From Hypholoma sublateritium FD-334 SS-4 (lineage: Eukaryota; Basidiomycota; Agaricomycetes; Agaricales; Strophariaceae), in the NCBI GenBank assembly GCA_000827495.1, contig KN817585.1, positions 1 to 64,000 of the forward strand: a DNA stretch of 64,000 nucleotides, given 5' to 3'. Position numbers and translations under genes: made by a program. This document shows, one piece after another, positions 22,931 through 34,209 of this stretch. How positions within the stretch are numbered: the stretch's first letter is position 1; every line of letters starts with the position of its first letter. Below the pieces are notes generated by a model. It was not told the DNA's origin and did not search any database. It worked only from the letters and a program-made list of their open reading frames with translations.

Positions 22931-25255
22931 TTAGTACGAGCGCCCGAAGAGGGTCCACTGCTTCGCGTCCTTGCCGCACGCCGTGCATTTGGTCTTGCCC
23001 GGCTCGATGGGGGCCCACCGTGCCTGGTCGAACGGAATGCAAAGCGACTTCGCTCCTGCCGACGGGGCGCGCTCGTCCTGGGGCTCAGATCTGCACACAA
23101 AGATGTTAACACGAACTCTTTTCAAACAGAGCAAGAAACTTACGCTCGCCCGCTGCGCTCCTTGATATCATCCTCACACGCCTCCTCCTCGCACCAAGGG
23201 ATGACCACAATGTTCTTACTGTCGAGTGCAGGGACGAAGTGCTTCCAGTCGGTGACCGCGACGATGCGCGAGTCATATGTCGCCTTAGCGCGAGCGTACA
23301 TGTCACTCTGGATTGTCTCGAGCAGCGCCGGGACGTCCGTCTCAAGGCTGGCGAGAGCGATGGGAGCCTTCGCGCCATTGTCGCGGCGCACGGCCAGGGT
23401 CGATTGCTTCTTGAGGTCGATGGGCCCGATCTCAAGACGTAGGGGGACACCCTGCGTGAACCGTCAGCACACCGCAAAAGACTAATTTTAACCGAACAAC
23501 CTTCTGTTCCCAATCGTTGAACTTGTACCCCGGGGTATATCCTTCACGGAGATCGGCACGCGCGCGAACGCCAACCTTCTTGAGTCGCTTCGCCAGATCT
23601 TCGCACGTATCGCTGATCGCTGCACGTTGCTCGTCCGTCAGCTTCGAGGTGACACCGCACGGGACGACGACGACCTGCACGGTTGCGACGCGCGGTGGGA
23701 GCACAAGTCCCTGGTTGTCGCCGTGCACCATGACCATGACACCGATCGCACGCGTCGATAGACCCCATGAGTTTTGCCACACATAGCTCTTTGAGTGGTC
23801 GTTGGGATCCTCGACGAAGATGTTGAACATCTCCGGACGCGAGAAATTTTGCCCGAGACAATGCGAAGTCGCCGCCTGGATGCCGCGCCCTGATGTCGGA
23901 ATGAAGCCCTCGATTGTCGTTGTGTACAACCCGCCCGCGAATTTCTCCTTCTCGCTCTTGACACCGGGTATAACTGGTACCGCGAGGAGGTCCTCATACA
24001 CCCGGCGGTAGAGCTCCAGAATTTGTCGTACCTCGACGTCTGCCTCATTTTTTGTCAAATGTGCGGTGTGACCTTCTTGCCACAGGAACTCGCGCGTGCG
24101 CAGGAACGGTTGCGGGTTCTTGAACTCCCACCGCACGACACTGTTCCACTGGTTGAGCTTCAGCGGAAGGTCACGATGGCTGCGGATCCACTTTGCATAG
24201 TAAGGGTACATGACAGTTTCGGACGTCGGGCGGATAGCGATGGCCTCCTCGAGATCCGTCGTGCCGGCCCTGGTGACCCATGCGACTTCGGGGGAGAATC
24301 CTTCGATGTGGTCCTTCTCGCGCTCGAGGACGGAGGCAGATACGAACATGGGGAAGTATGAGTTCTGTACACCAAGCTCCTTGATCTCGCTATTGAACCA
24401 CGACTGGATCTCCTCCCAGATGCCGTACGACCATGGCTTGAGGATGTAGCATCCACTGACAGTGTAGTAGTCAATCATTTCTGCCTTCAATAACACCTGT
24501 AAAACGTGTCAGACTAGTCTGCAGAAATGAGAAAGGATGCGCACATTGGTGTACCAGGTTGGGAAGTCGACCTCTTTCTTGACACCAATGGCAATCTGTA
24601 CCGCGCCTTCGATCTTTGCATCCTCCTTGGGAGCTGCCGCCGGAGCCGCCGCCGGAGCTGCCGTTGCAGTGACAGCAGTACCAAGCTCTTGCAATTTGGT
24701 CTCAGGGGTCTCGAGTTTTTTGAGATATGACTCGATGTCCTTTCCGGACAGGAAGATTGTTTCACTCGACGAGTTCGCGTGGATGGCGAACACAGCGGAC
24801 GACGACGCGATCGATGGATCAACCACGGTGACCACCTTCGAGAACGTCGATTCTGTGAGGGAAAGCGGGGACACTACCTCCAAAACAAGACCAGATGAGC
24901 TGGAGCCTTATAAGATAGTGGCACACGCACATGAGTTTTTGTCGAGCGCGAAAAATTCTTTGAGCAGATCATCCGACGCCAGCCGCAGCTCCTTCAGGTT
25001 CAACGCTTTTCCAATGGCACCAGAGTTGGTCTCGGTCTCTTCGCGCGCGATCACAACGACAGGGATGGTGGTGGCGGTTTTGGCGGTCTTTGGCTTGTAG
25101 ATGAGCGTCTTGATCAGCTCGAACGACGCGGGGGCCGATCCAGAGGCGATTAAAGTGTCTTTCCATGTCGCTGGGGACGTCGTCTCCGCGTGGGTAAGGG
25201 TGGCGGTGGGGGCGATCGCGAGCGCCGCGAGCTTATGCGCGATTTCGGCAGCCAT
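22931..25255 (-). CDS. Prolyl-tRNA synthetase with N-terminal editing-like domain, cytosolic
   Basis: The enzyme attaches proline to tRNA-Pro in the cytosol. The start at 25255 has a strong context (CCACCATGG). Residues 1 to about 190 ([39 protein letters not shown]) resemble the YbaK-like trans-editing domain fused to ProRS in yeasts and protists. An Ala/Pro-rich linker follows, then the class II catalytic core: [56 protein letters not shown] and [17 protein letters not shown]. The anticodon-binding domain has VQVVVVPCG and [14 protein letters not shown]. The C-terminal zinc-type domain contains [14 protein letters not shown] and [18 protein letters not shown], where the terminal Tyr is typical of eukaryotic ProRS. 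Introns are few. It looks intact. Confidence 0.95.
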
Positions 25256-25826
25256 GGTGGTGGTAGAGAATGAACGTGCAAAATTGTTATTTTGTTGTGT
25301 CAAGTGTGACTTGAATCCTGACTCGGCTTTTGGTCTTCTGACTCTTATCGATAGTATCAGATTGCGCCCTAACACGACTCGAGGAAGTCGCGTCAAGAGC
25401 ATAATACGATGTTCGCTGGCGAGTAGTGATGGTTTTGTGGGCCAACCCATAGCGCCGCTTAGGTAAAAATTAGCTGCCCCATGTATCAACGTTCATCACC
25501 TCAACTTCTGCATCTTGGAACGACTCGGACCGGTGTGTTTATAACATTCATTTTTATTGTGTATCATGACGGTAGTAGAGGTGGTAGTACAGATACAGAT
25601 ATTTACGTATAAAAATTGCAGCAAGATGAGAAAGGATAGTGGATACAAGGTTTATGCGCGCTGCAGAGAAACCTAGAGTTTGACACGAATTAATACATTG
25701 AGAGAAAAAATGAGGGTGGTCAGTATTAACATAGGCAAATACTTAGCAAGAAAAAAAGGAAGATCTATAATAAAGATAGAAATTAGGATGGGTAAGATGG
25801 GAAAGGGAAATAATCCGGGCGAATCT
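25256..25826. other. Spacer between ProRS and coiled-coil gene
   Basis: No gene is seen. It contains the ProRS promoter and the 3' UTR of the next minus-strand gene. Confidence 0.5.
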
Positions 25827-28004
25827 CTATCGTCGCCGCATCAACTGGACGAGGAGTACTGTACAGTGCTCTGCCATTTGAGCAACGACGTCTTTCTGCG
25901 TGGGATGTAGCTTGCGCGTAACGCGGGTGTCGAACCGGTCCGAATGGTAGCGTGCGATGACCTTCTTCTGAACGAGGGCGCGGGGGCAATCAGGATGGTT
26001 CAAGAAATCCAGCAAACGATCGGTGGTAATGTCGTTGATACCGGTGACGTGGCATAGTACGGGCCAGGGAAGTTGGCTGAAGTGCAGGCTCGACAGGTCA
26101 GTCTCAGATTGCATACATTTCCATTTGGCTTCCCAATTAGCGAAAAAATCGGAACCCGTTAGTGGGACTGAAGACGGGGGGGAATAGGAAGGAGCAGGAG
26201 TTTCTTGGTATTCGGTGCGGGGTACTTCTTCGTGAACAGAGTGCTTAGAGGCAGTCATAAAGGAGGAGTCGCGCATGGGAACGTCTCTGGTTTCGGTGTA
26301 GTGTGCGTCGGGGGCATGGTTCTCAGGCTCTTGTTGTTTATGATGCTGCTGTTGATAGTGTTGGTATTCCTGCTCCTGTTCTTGTTGGCGATGCTGCTGT
26401 TGGCGATGCTGCTGTTGGCTCTGGCGTTGAAACTCCTCTTCTGCTGCCCGTTGTGCGGCCTGCTGACGATAGTGTTCTGCGAGGGGATTGCGTGGGTGGT
26501 TGGCAAAGTACTGCATTTCTTCCATTCGAGCGCGAAAGTTTGCCTCGAGTACCGCCTCTGCGCGTTCTATTTCAGCTAGGCGCGCCATGCGTTCAATATA
26601 GGTTGTCTCCGCTAGGTTGAAAATTTGCTCTATTTCAGCCTTCTGCCTGAAGAAATCGTCGCGTTCTGCCTGAATGCGGGCCGCCTCCTCCCTAAACGCT
26701 GCCTGCCGTTGAGCTTCTTCCTCCGCCTTGCGCTGGGCGGAAAGCAGGTCCGCCTTGCGCTGGGATTGGATGCGTTCCTCCTGCTCGCGTTGGGCTCGCA
26801 GATATTCCTGTTCAGCTTGCTTGCGAATAGCTTCCGCCTGGACACGTTCCTCCGCAACCTTGGCAAGCCATTCTTCTGCACGTCTCTGGGTCTTCGCTGC
26901 TTGCGCACGCTCCATGTCGGCCAAGACCCGCTCCTGCTCAGCCAGCTTGCGAGTCTGTTCTGCCTTGAGGGTTTGGAGCCGAGCCTCCTCGTTCATAGCC
27001 TTCAAGCGCTGCAGCTGAGCCTCCTCCTCTGCGCGCTGTGCAGCGGCTCGATGGGCTTGTTCTGCCTGTTCTGCCTGCAGGGCCGCCAGGTATTGAGCGC
27101 GAGCCTTCTCTTCGGCTTCTTTCTCTGCGACGCGCCAAGCTCTCTCGGCCTCCTCCTCCTTCCGGTGTGCCTCAGCTGCGGCGGTGTCTTCGACAGCTTC
27201 GGCTTCCATGGGAGTGGGCTCGGCCACAGGAAGGACCGGAGGTATAGTGGGCACCCGAGGTGGCGACGGTGCGGGGGTGGGGGTCTGGAGCTCTTCAGAA
27301 ACGCGGCGCGCAGCCTCGGCACGGCGCTGGCGTTCATGGCGCTGGTGCTTTTTGCTAGGCTTCGACTCCTCCTCCTTGCGCTTGCGTGGCGAATGGCGGC
27401 GGGGCGTCGGCGACACGGAACGCTCGCGCAGTACCTCCATCTCCGCCTGGCGAGCGGCGATCGCTTCCCTGCGCTCACGCAGGAGGTCTGCCTTGCGCGG
27501 CGACCGGTACTCAGTCGCAGCGTCGATCTGGGCGTTGACGAGCGGCGCGTCCCGCACGCCGCGGCTGATTTCCTCGCGCGCCTCGCAAAGCGCGTTCTGG
27601 AATTTGTTCGCCGCGCCGAGCTTCGCGAGCTCCTTCCAGTAGATGCTGTCCTCAGGCGTCAGTGGGACCTGCGCGTTCTGCACGGCCTGCGCGCTCTCCT
27701 CGATGAGAGCGTTAAGTGTGGGGTTCGGCTGGAGGTGGGCGGGTAGCGACGAGAAGCGTCCGGGGTTGGCAGGTGGCTTGCGGAGGGGGGTCTGAGAACG
27801 GATCTCACGAACACCGACACGGTGTTGGCGGAAGGGAGAGTAGGCGACGAAGTCGGGCGGGGGACTACGCGCGAAAGGGCTGGTGTTGATTGGGCTGCCA
27901 AATGGACTTGAGGGTGGATGCATGTGGCCACCTGGGCTAGGACGCGTCGGGGTCTTGTATGGGTGAGGGCGGAACTTGGTGGCTTTCTTGGGTGTAGTAA
28001 ACAT
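25827..28004 (-). CDS. Long coiled-coil protein with conserved C-terminal WHPDRF-like domain
   Basis: An uninterrupted frame encodes about 725 residues. I chose the ATG at 28004 because it lies in an ideal context (GCCACCATG); an in-frame ATG at 28037 would add 11 residues. The N-terminal 130 residues are Pro/Ser/Arg-rich (TPKKATKFRPHPYKTP). A basic stretch with RKRKEEESKPSKKHQRHERQ could be a nuclear signal. Residues from about 270 to 560 are an almost continuous Ala/Glu/Arg/Gln helix, ending in Gln/His-rich runs. The last 110 residues form a compact segment with LPWPVLCHVTG, ITTDRLLDFLNHPDCPR and IARYHSDRF, like the C-terminal module of several basidiomycete proteins and distantly like the J-like tail of NFKBIL1. 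Function unknown; a structural or nuclear scaffold role is inference. Confidence 0.8.
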   Translation of the reverse strand: MFTTPKKATKFRPHPYKTPTRPSPGGHMHPPSSPFGSPINTSPFARSPPPDFVAYSPFRQHRVGVREIRSQTPLRKPPANPGRFSSLPAHLQPNPTLNALIEESAQAVQNAQVPLTPEDSIYWKELAKLGAANKFQNALCEAREEISRGVRDAPLVNAQIDAATEYRSPRKADLLRERREAIAARQAEMEVLRERSVSPTPRRHSPRKRKEEESKPSKKHQRHERQRRAEAARRVSEELQTPTPAPSPPRVPTIPPVLPVAEPTPMEAEAVEDTAAAEAHRKEEEAERAWRVAEKEAEEKARAQYLAALQAEQAEQAHRAAAQRAEEEAQLQRLKAMNEEARLQTLKAEQTRKLAEQERVLADMERAQAAKTQRRAEEWLAKVAEERVQAEAIRKQAEQEYLRAQREQEERIQSQRKADLLSAQRKAEEEAQRQAAFREEAARIQAERDDFFRQKAEIEQIFNLAETTYIERMARLAEIERAEAVLEANFRARMEEMQYFANHPRNPLAEHYRQQAAQRAAEEEFQRQSQQQHRQQQHRQQEQEQEYQHYQQQHHKQQEPENHAPDAHYTETRDVPMRDSSFMTASKHSVHEEVPRTEYQETPAPSYSPPSSVPLTGSDFFANWEAKWKCMQSETDLSSLHFSQLPWPVLCHVTGINDITTDRLLDFLNHPDCPRALVQKKVIARYHSDRFDTRVTRKLHPTQKDVVAQMAEHCTVLLVQLMRRR

Positions 28005-28935
28005 GGTGGCTAGGTGAGGGATGGGTAGAGTTAGCAATAGAGATGTGTGGGTATGGCAGAGTTGCCGGTGGCAACTTCTTGAGCTTGAGGCGTCTCTTGA
28101 GGACGAAGATGGGCGATCAGTATTGCGTGCATGCGCGACGAGGCCCTACTTATACGATAAGCAATGTTTACTGAAAAGGCGTGATCTCCGCCATTCTGCG
28201 TTGTTCTAAACTTACCGTCGGTTAGAATCAAGTTAGAATGCAGGCCACAATTTCTTGGGTAAATCAACAAGCGTCGCGAGTGAGATGGAGGCCACTTCAA
28301 AGTTGTTTAGGGCTGTACAGAGTTTAGCAATGTTATGGCTCGCGTGAAGAGGGGCCCGAGCGCAAATCAAGCGTGATCTTTCAAATATGCAATTGTTCCG
28401 GGTTCGTGACCAGCAAGTAAGGAACGAACCCATTCCCAAACTTTGCCGCCTCTCCTGGCCTGCTTCCTAATATCATCCTTTCGGGACTGCCGGATTTCGT
28501 TGTCCAGTTGCTTTCTGGGTCTCCCGCAGTAACGCTTCGACCTGATCTTACCCATTTACTTGTTCCTCTGCTTTGGCCCTGAACCGACTCGGAGTCATAT
28601 TTGCTCTAGCCTCTAGGCGGACCGTCCAACACCGCATACGCTGCAGATTGTGACCTGTCGAATGCCACCGATACGAAGGTGAAAGAAAAAAAGCTTTGGA
28701 GATACTGAGGGAAGGAGAAAGGCAGGAGAGCCACAGCGCAGGACCAACTTTCTTATGTCGACAAGACGCGTCACGGTCAGAGTCTGAGCCACTCCGTGAC
28801 GCCATGTCGATCGTTTATGTCAATGGCCGTCGCACATGTTCTGAAACAGGCCACACTTTTACAACCTGCTAATAGCCCTATCAGCAAAGACGTGCCACTA
28901 AACCCTGGTCAACTTAAAGAAGCGCTTCTCTATAA
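28005..28935. other. Divergent promoter region
   Basis: This lies between the minus-strand coiled-coil gene and the plus-strand gene that follows. A small basic minus-strand frame (28367-28555, start MGKIRSKRYCGRPRKQ) is weakly protein-like but has no recognisable family, so it is not called as a gene. Confidence 0.4.
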
Positions 28936-29048
28936 ATGGGCAGTGCATTAAACGAACCTCAAGTAGTGGTCGCTAAGCGCTTCGCATTCGATTCTTGGCA
29001 CCAGCTTTCTCGTCCATTTCTCGTCCAATTTCCCCCGCTCGTAACTAA

Positions 29049-29742
29049 ATGCCCGTGCAAACACGAAGTGTGGCCAAGAAGCTCGCGTCTGAACCAAATG
29101 GCGGCAATCCCTTGGCTGCTCAGGGCACCATCGTCGAGGTCGAAGTCTCTGCCACTGGCGAAGGAACGCACACGCGTTGGCGCCGTCCTGCTGAGCCTCA
29201 GGCTCAACAGCCCTCTGAAGGACCAGAAATCACATACAAGCCCTATGAAAAAGGTTCAGCGCTACATCACGCCTGCTATGAACCACCCACCACTGCCACC
29301 GACTCCACCGACTCCCAGGCCACAACGCAACCCTGGCTACATATATCGACAGCCTGGCTCCCGAAGCCCACCGACAGAAGTCACTCTCGATTTCGCGAGG
29401 GCAAAGGGCACTGCAAAGGGTAAAGATTTGACTCCTCAGTTTCTGGAACAGTATCACCGCGGAAAAATCACTCCACCGGTGTCTCGAAACGCAGTCCAGG
29501 ACAGTCCGCCGCCACTTGGGCCACCGTTCATTGAGCGGCCACATACACAAATCAACCCAATACTCGCAGAGGCGTCATGGGGCAACAGCTTCAGTGAAAG
29601 CGAGACTGTAGTCTGGGTACCTGGAAACGAAGCACACTCCAACGCACGGGCTCGAGCTCGAGGCTTGGGGCCTGAAGGGACAATTCTTGTCGATGAAGCG
29701 ACTGGAGAACCAATCGTTACCGGACTGCGAAAGGGTTATTGA
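29049..29742 (+). CDS. Hypothetical proline-rich protein, frame disrupted
   Basis: A start at 29049 (MPVQTRSVAKKL) opens a plausible N-terminus that stays convincing to about 29255. The protein-like signal then continues in the next frame from about 29250 (KKVQRYITPAMNHPPLPPTP) to the stop at 29740-29742, ending ATGEPIVTGLRKGY. No good donor/acceptor pair that fits the phase change was found. The switch falls at an A5 run (GAAAAAGG near 29247-29254), which suggests a one-base indel by mutation or sequencing error. The second frame is also open upstream to 28936, but that part reads like a shadow. The family is not recognised. Confidence 0.5.
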
Positions 29743-30322
29743 AGAGACCACGCCCGCCATCTGTGCATCCCGCACTGTCGGAGTCTAACTTCGGATCCGC
29801 CGTATTTGCCAGGTTTGAGAAGGCTCCTGGGAGGCTCGAACCCCTACTTCAACTATGTTATCGTGCAATATCATATCCACCAAAATTATGTACCTTTCAA
29901 GTATCAACATGTACCCAACAAGTAGTGTAAATTCAGTTTGAATACCAATGTTGAACTTCGTCTGATACGGTTGGTCTGATGTCATCATTTGGTCAATGAC
30001 CAGCTAAAATGTGTTCATGTGTCTGACTTGAGATACTGGATGGTTATTTGACTTTTCTTCTCTGCAGCTTTATGGGAAAATTATCGGTGAGTGGAATACG
30101 AAACAAAGTTCCTTTGCTATCTCGATGGTCCTGGCGGCGGCGAATTTCCTACGCTTGACAGGGCCGGTAAAATCCAAGGTCCGCTTGGTTCATTGACCAA
30201 TTGACGGCTGGGCCAATTGATGCAATACAAATGCCGATAATTACGTTCTCAGGCTGGTGGCACCTCGAACAAACCTTCAGCTTCAGGCTTCAGACTAAGT
30301 ACTAGTTAAGCTAAAGAGTCCA
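29743..30322. other. Intergenic region
   Basis: No feature is recognised apart from presumed promoter sequence for the F-box gene at 30323. Confidence 0.5.
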
Positions 30323-32062
30323 ATGACTGATATTCCTCCAGAGATATGGCATCGTGTCATCTATTTTCTTCCTTTGACGTCTCTTCTTCAACTCTACGAA
30401 GTAAATCGCGTTTTTTTCGACATCGCCATGGACGAGAAGTACCGACAAGTTGCATTGGACCACAGGGGAGCCCATTTGATGTATACTTTGAAGAGTCTAT
30501 TGTCAGTGAGCCTACTATCTTCTTTTACTTACCAAATCATGCGTATCCGCCGTATCTTGCCTTTAGAAATCCTGACATTGCCCGCCGTGTAAAATCACTT
30601 CGCATCACGCCTCACATATTTGGCGGAACAAATGAAGATGAGATCCGAACTCGGGACACAGCAGCGCCCACAAGGTATCTTAGCCTTGTAGGCCGATTCG
30701 TAGCTCACGTCAAGAAACCATGGGGAGCACGTACAGAGTTCCATGCTGTTTCTTGTTCACATAAATTGCCTCCTGGCCCAGGGAAGGCGACAGAAGCGTT
30801 GCTGAAGGTCGCCCGAAACCTTACCAACATCAGCAATTTCTACTTGGATTGGAAAGTCTTTGAGGAGATCCCCGCTCTATATTTGGACGTGCTCTGGCCA
30901 ACCATGTCTTCCACGCTGCAGGACATAACCATTTTCGCAACCACGACGAAGTTGAAAACGCTATTTCCCCTTCCGGTCGTCAATTTACCTTGCCTGACGT
31001 CTTTGCGTGTCATCATAAAATGTAGGAAGGATCCAAGCGAGGATGAATCTGATCTGCGCGACATACAATTGGCGATAGCATCCTTTGCAAACTCAGTGCG
31101 ACATACTTTGGGATCTCTCTCCGTTCGCTGTCCGCCAGGCCATGATCTTTCGCTGTTCTACGAAGCCCTCGGGGATTTCCGAAACCTTTCATCCATAGAT
31201 ATCGATCTAACAGCAGAATTGACCTCGATGCCTGGAGGAATACTACACATGCAATCGATCCAGTTTCTTCTACGCCACCAGGAAACCATCGAACATATCA
31301 CTGTGTCCGCTTCCAAGCTACTCGTTATCAAGCAATCGACGGGCGGTAAATACTGGTTTCCGAGATTAAAGTCCTTTTCATTGGGCAGCAATGTTCTGAC
31401 GGTCTGTAGCGAACAGACGCAGGCATTTTTGCGCGATCACACATATACTCTACAATGTCTAGAGCTTGTCGGCCCCATTTCACCGCTTGAATTAGACGAA
31501 CTCTTGACGGCGCTGAGCGGCGAGTCGCGTAGGTCCGTTCTTACGAAACTCTCCATTTCGATTTATAGGCTCGATTTAAATCTCATGCTCAAATTGGCGA
31601 ATTGTCTTCCGTCTTTGAAGACCCTCAAGCTGTGTATCATGAGGGTAGCAAATGGGACATCATTTGCATTTACCCCAGGACAATTCTTTCCGCTACGCTT
31701 GGTATGAGATAATTTGAAATCTTCGCGTTCAATTTTATGATGTTCTCTAGCCTCCCCATACAGATGTCCACGAATTCGTTACCGAAGTGATGGCGTGTCA
31801 CGAACTAAAAACTTGGCAACTGCGCGACATTATGATTAGCCGCCCTTCCTGCTGCGCGCATCTGACGTTGTGGCACTTGATGCGTTTTTTCGCAGAGTGT
31901 ATCCCGACGATCTCGAGCTTCGCCGAGACGGGGACCACGGACATTCCCGACCCTTCCAATCCCACACCGAGGCACGACACCCCTCGGTGTGCCGGCGGCA
32001 GCTTTGAGTGCTTCTATGGTTCAGATGGCCTTGACGCTGGCCCCCTTTCCTCTTTTACGTGA
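30323..32062 (+). CDS. F-box protein with LRR-like region (tandem copy A)
   Basis: Three exons, 30323-30501, 30567-31701 and 31751-32062, give about 541 residues with phase matching at both introns. The N-terminus MTDIPPEIWHRVIYFLP and LLQLYEVNRVFFDIAMDEKY is an F-box, the docking site for Skp1 in SCF ubiquitin ligases. After IARRVKSLRI the protein becomes a series of leucine-rich units such as LSSIDIDLTAEL, LQCLELVGPISPLELDELL and LTKLSISIYRLDLNLMLKL. The short last exon ends FYGSDGLDAGPLSSFT. Basidiomycetes carry many such proteins; the substrate is unknown. It forms a tandem pair with the next gene. Confidence 0.85.
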
Positions 32063-32463
32063 TCCTTTCGAGATGCCATGCGTTACGGTGTCCGGCTGCT
32101 ACGGCAAACTACATTTCTTGCGAATAACAAAGGTCTAGGCTTTGATATATATATTGCTTATGTTCGTTATTTTAGGCCGAACAAACTCGAACAAGTGCTG
32201 ATGCTGTCAAAGCAAGCGTTACGTCGTCCAAGCGTCGTCCTCAGCCAATACATTTTGGGTTTTGTATTCTATTTATGACATTGCTATGGCCAGATCTTAA
32301 TCCCGGCCTCATTGTGGGTACTGCGCGCAGGGACGTGGGCCCGGTATTCTGGCTCAAATTGACTGCTAGTGAAAAATCTTCAACGTGCTGGTAATTAATC
32401 ATCCTCACCGTGACTAGCCACTTATACAGCTCGAACCAACATTTGGGCAACCATTGGCCGACA

Positions 32464-34209
32464 ATGGTAGACGTTCCGCCTGAGATATGGCACAATATCC
32501 TTCGCTTTCTCCCTTCTTCATTGGTTCAACGGCTATATGGAGTCAGCCGCGTGTTCTTCGACGTCGCCATGAACGAAAAATATCGAGATGTATCACTTGA
32601 CCATGGAGATTTAGAATGTTTGTGGCGGAAGATAGGCAACTTGTTGTGAGTGAGGTAAATAGTCGCGATCGACCGGTACTAATGTTTATCTTCTATAGAG
32701 ATCCTCATATTGCCCGGCGCGTAAAGTCGTTTCGCATCGCGCCTCATTTGATTTGGGAAGCTCAGCAAAATTGGACCCCACCTTCACAAGCTGCTACTGA
32801 GTCTCACAATTTGGTAGGTTGAATTATGATCCATACGAAAAAGGCTCAACACACATGGAAGCAGGATTCTGTCGATGTGTGTACACCAGCTCGTCAACGT
32901 CGAAGTCAAATGGCAGAAGCGCTAGTCAAAAATTTCAAGCACCTCACCAACACCAGCAGTGTACACCTTAACTTGACACTCTTCGAAGATTTCCCCGTTC
33001 TGTATCTGAACTCTCTCTGGTCGACCGTCTCCCCTGTCTTACAAAATCTCACCATTCTTGCTACTACGCCACAGCTGCGAACTCTGTTCCCTCTTCCAGT
33101 CGCTCATTTTCCTCGGCTATCCTCTTTGAATATCACCATAAATCGTCGAGCTGACTCGGACCCTCTGAATCCGGAGAACGAAGACGAACTGCGCCATATA
33201 CAGTTAGCAATAGCCTCTTTCGCAAACTCAGTACGACATAACCTGCGATCCCTCTCTATTCAGGGACCGCCAGGCCGTGACCTTTCGCCGTTCTACGAAG
33301 CTCTCGAGAAATTCAGCAATCTTTCATCTGTGGAATTTGATATAACAGCGGAATTGTCCACCTTGCCAGGAGAGGAACCACCCATACAATCGAGTCTATT
33401 CGTTCTGCGCCACTACGAAACTATTGAGCACATTTCCGTGTTCGCCTCCAATTTACTCGCTCTCAAACGACAAGCCTTAGATACCAAATATTGGTATCCG
33501 AGATTAAAATCCCTCAAATTAAGCAGTAACATTTTGACAGCATGCTACGAACCGACACTAAGATTTATGCGAATTCATACCTCTACTTTGGAGTCTCTGG
33601 AGCTTGTAGGCCCCATTTCCCCGCTTGAATTAGACGACCTCATAGTGGCACTAAGCGGCGACTCGCACAATCCCATTCTTTCTAAGTTTTCCATCTCGAT
33701 CTATCGCCTGGACTTGAACCTTATTCTCAAATTCGCAAAGAGGCTGCCGGCTTTGAAGATTCTCCAACTGCGTGTCATGAGGATCAGTGCAACTGGGTCG
33801 TCGTCTGCGTTTACCCCAGGACAATATTTCCCTTTGCTATTGGTATGGAATCTTACACATACAATCTTTATATTATAAGGCTTAAGAAGCTCTCTGGAAG
33901 CCTCCGCATCCAGGTTCTCATGAATTCGTCACCGAGGTCATAGGATGTCGGGAGCTCAAAACCTGGCAACTGCGCGACATCACGATCAGCCGCCCTTCCT
34001 GCTGCGCGAGTCTAACATTGTGGAACTTAATGTGTCTTTTCGTGGAGTGTATTCCAACGATCTCGAGCTTTTCGGAGACATGGACCATGGATATACCCGA
34101 CCCTCCCAACCACAAGCCACTGCACTGGGAGACACCGTGCTGCGCTGAGGGCGGCTGTTTCTTTGGCACAGATGGCCTAGACTCTTGTCCTCTGTCCACT
34201 TCTGCGTGA
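32464..34209 (+). CDS. F-box protein with LRR-like region (tandem copy B, in-frame TGA)
   Basis: This is the tandem paralogue of the preceding gene, with the same starting pattern (VPPEIWHNILRFLP), the IARRVKSFRI block and closely matching LRR units and last exon. Exons are 32464-32645, 32699-32813, 32865-33842 and 33901-34209. A TGA occurs in frame at 32820-32822, where copy A has CGA. It falls inside a 51-nt segment (32814-32864) that begins GTAGGT, ends GCAG, is a multiple of three and joins in phase 0. If spliced, the gene yields about 527 residues lacking a stretch present in copy A. If not, it is a pseudogene truncated after about 106 residues. The downstream frame is otherwise fully open, which favours splicing or very recent loss. 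Confidence 0.7.

Noticed and set aside
26625..27746. Open frame of about 370 codons on the plus strand
   Set aside because: It is antisense to the coiled-coil gene; Glu/Arg/Ala-rich codons give Leu-rich open frames on the other strand. No start context, intron or family supports it.
29785..29870. Possible minus-strand tRNA suggested by GGGGTTCGAGCC
   Set aside because: Neither an acceptor stem nor an anticodon arm could be formed around it.
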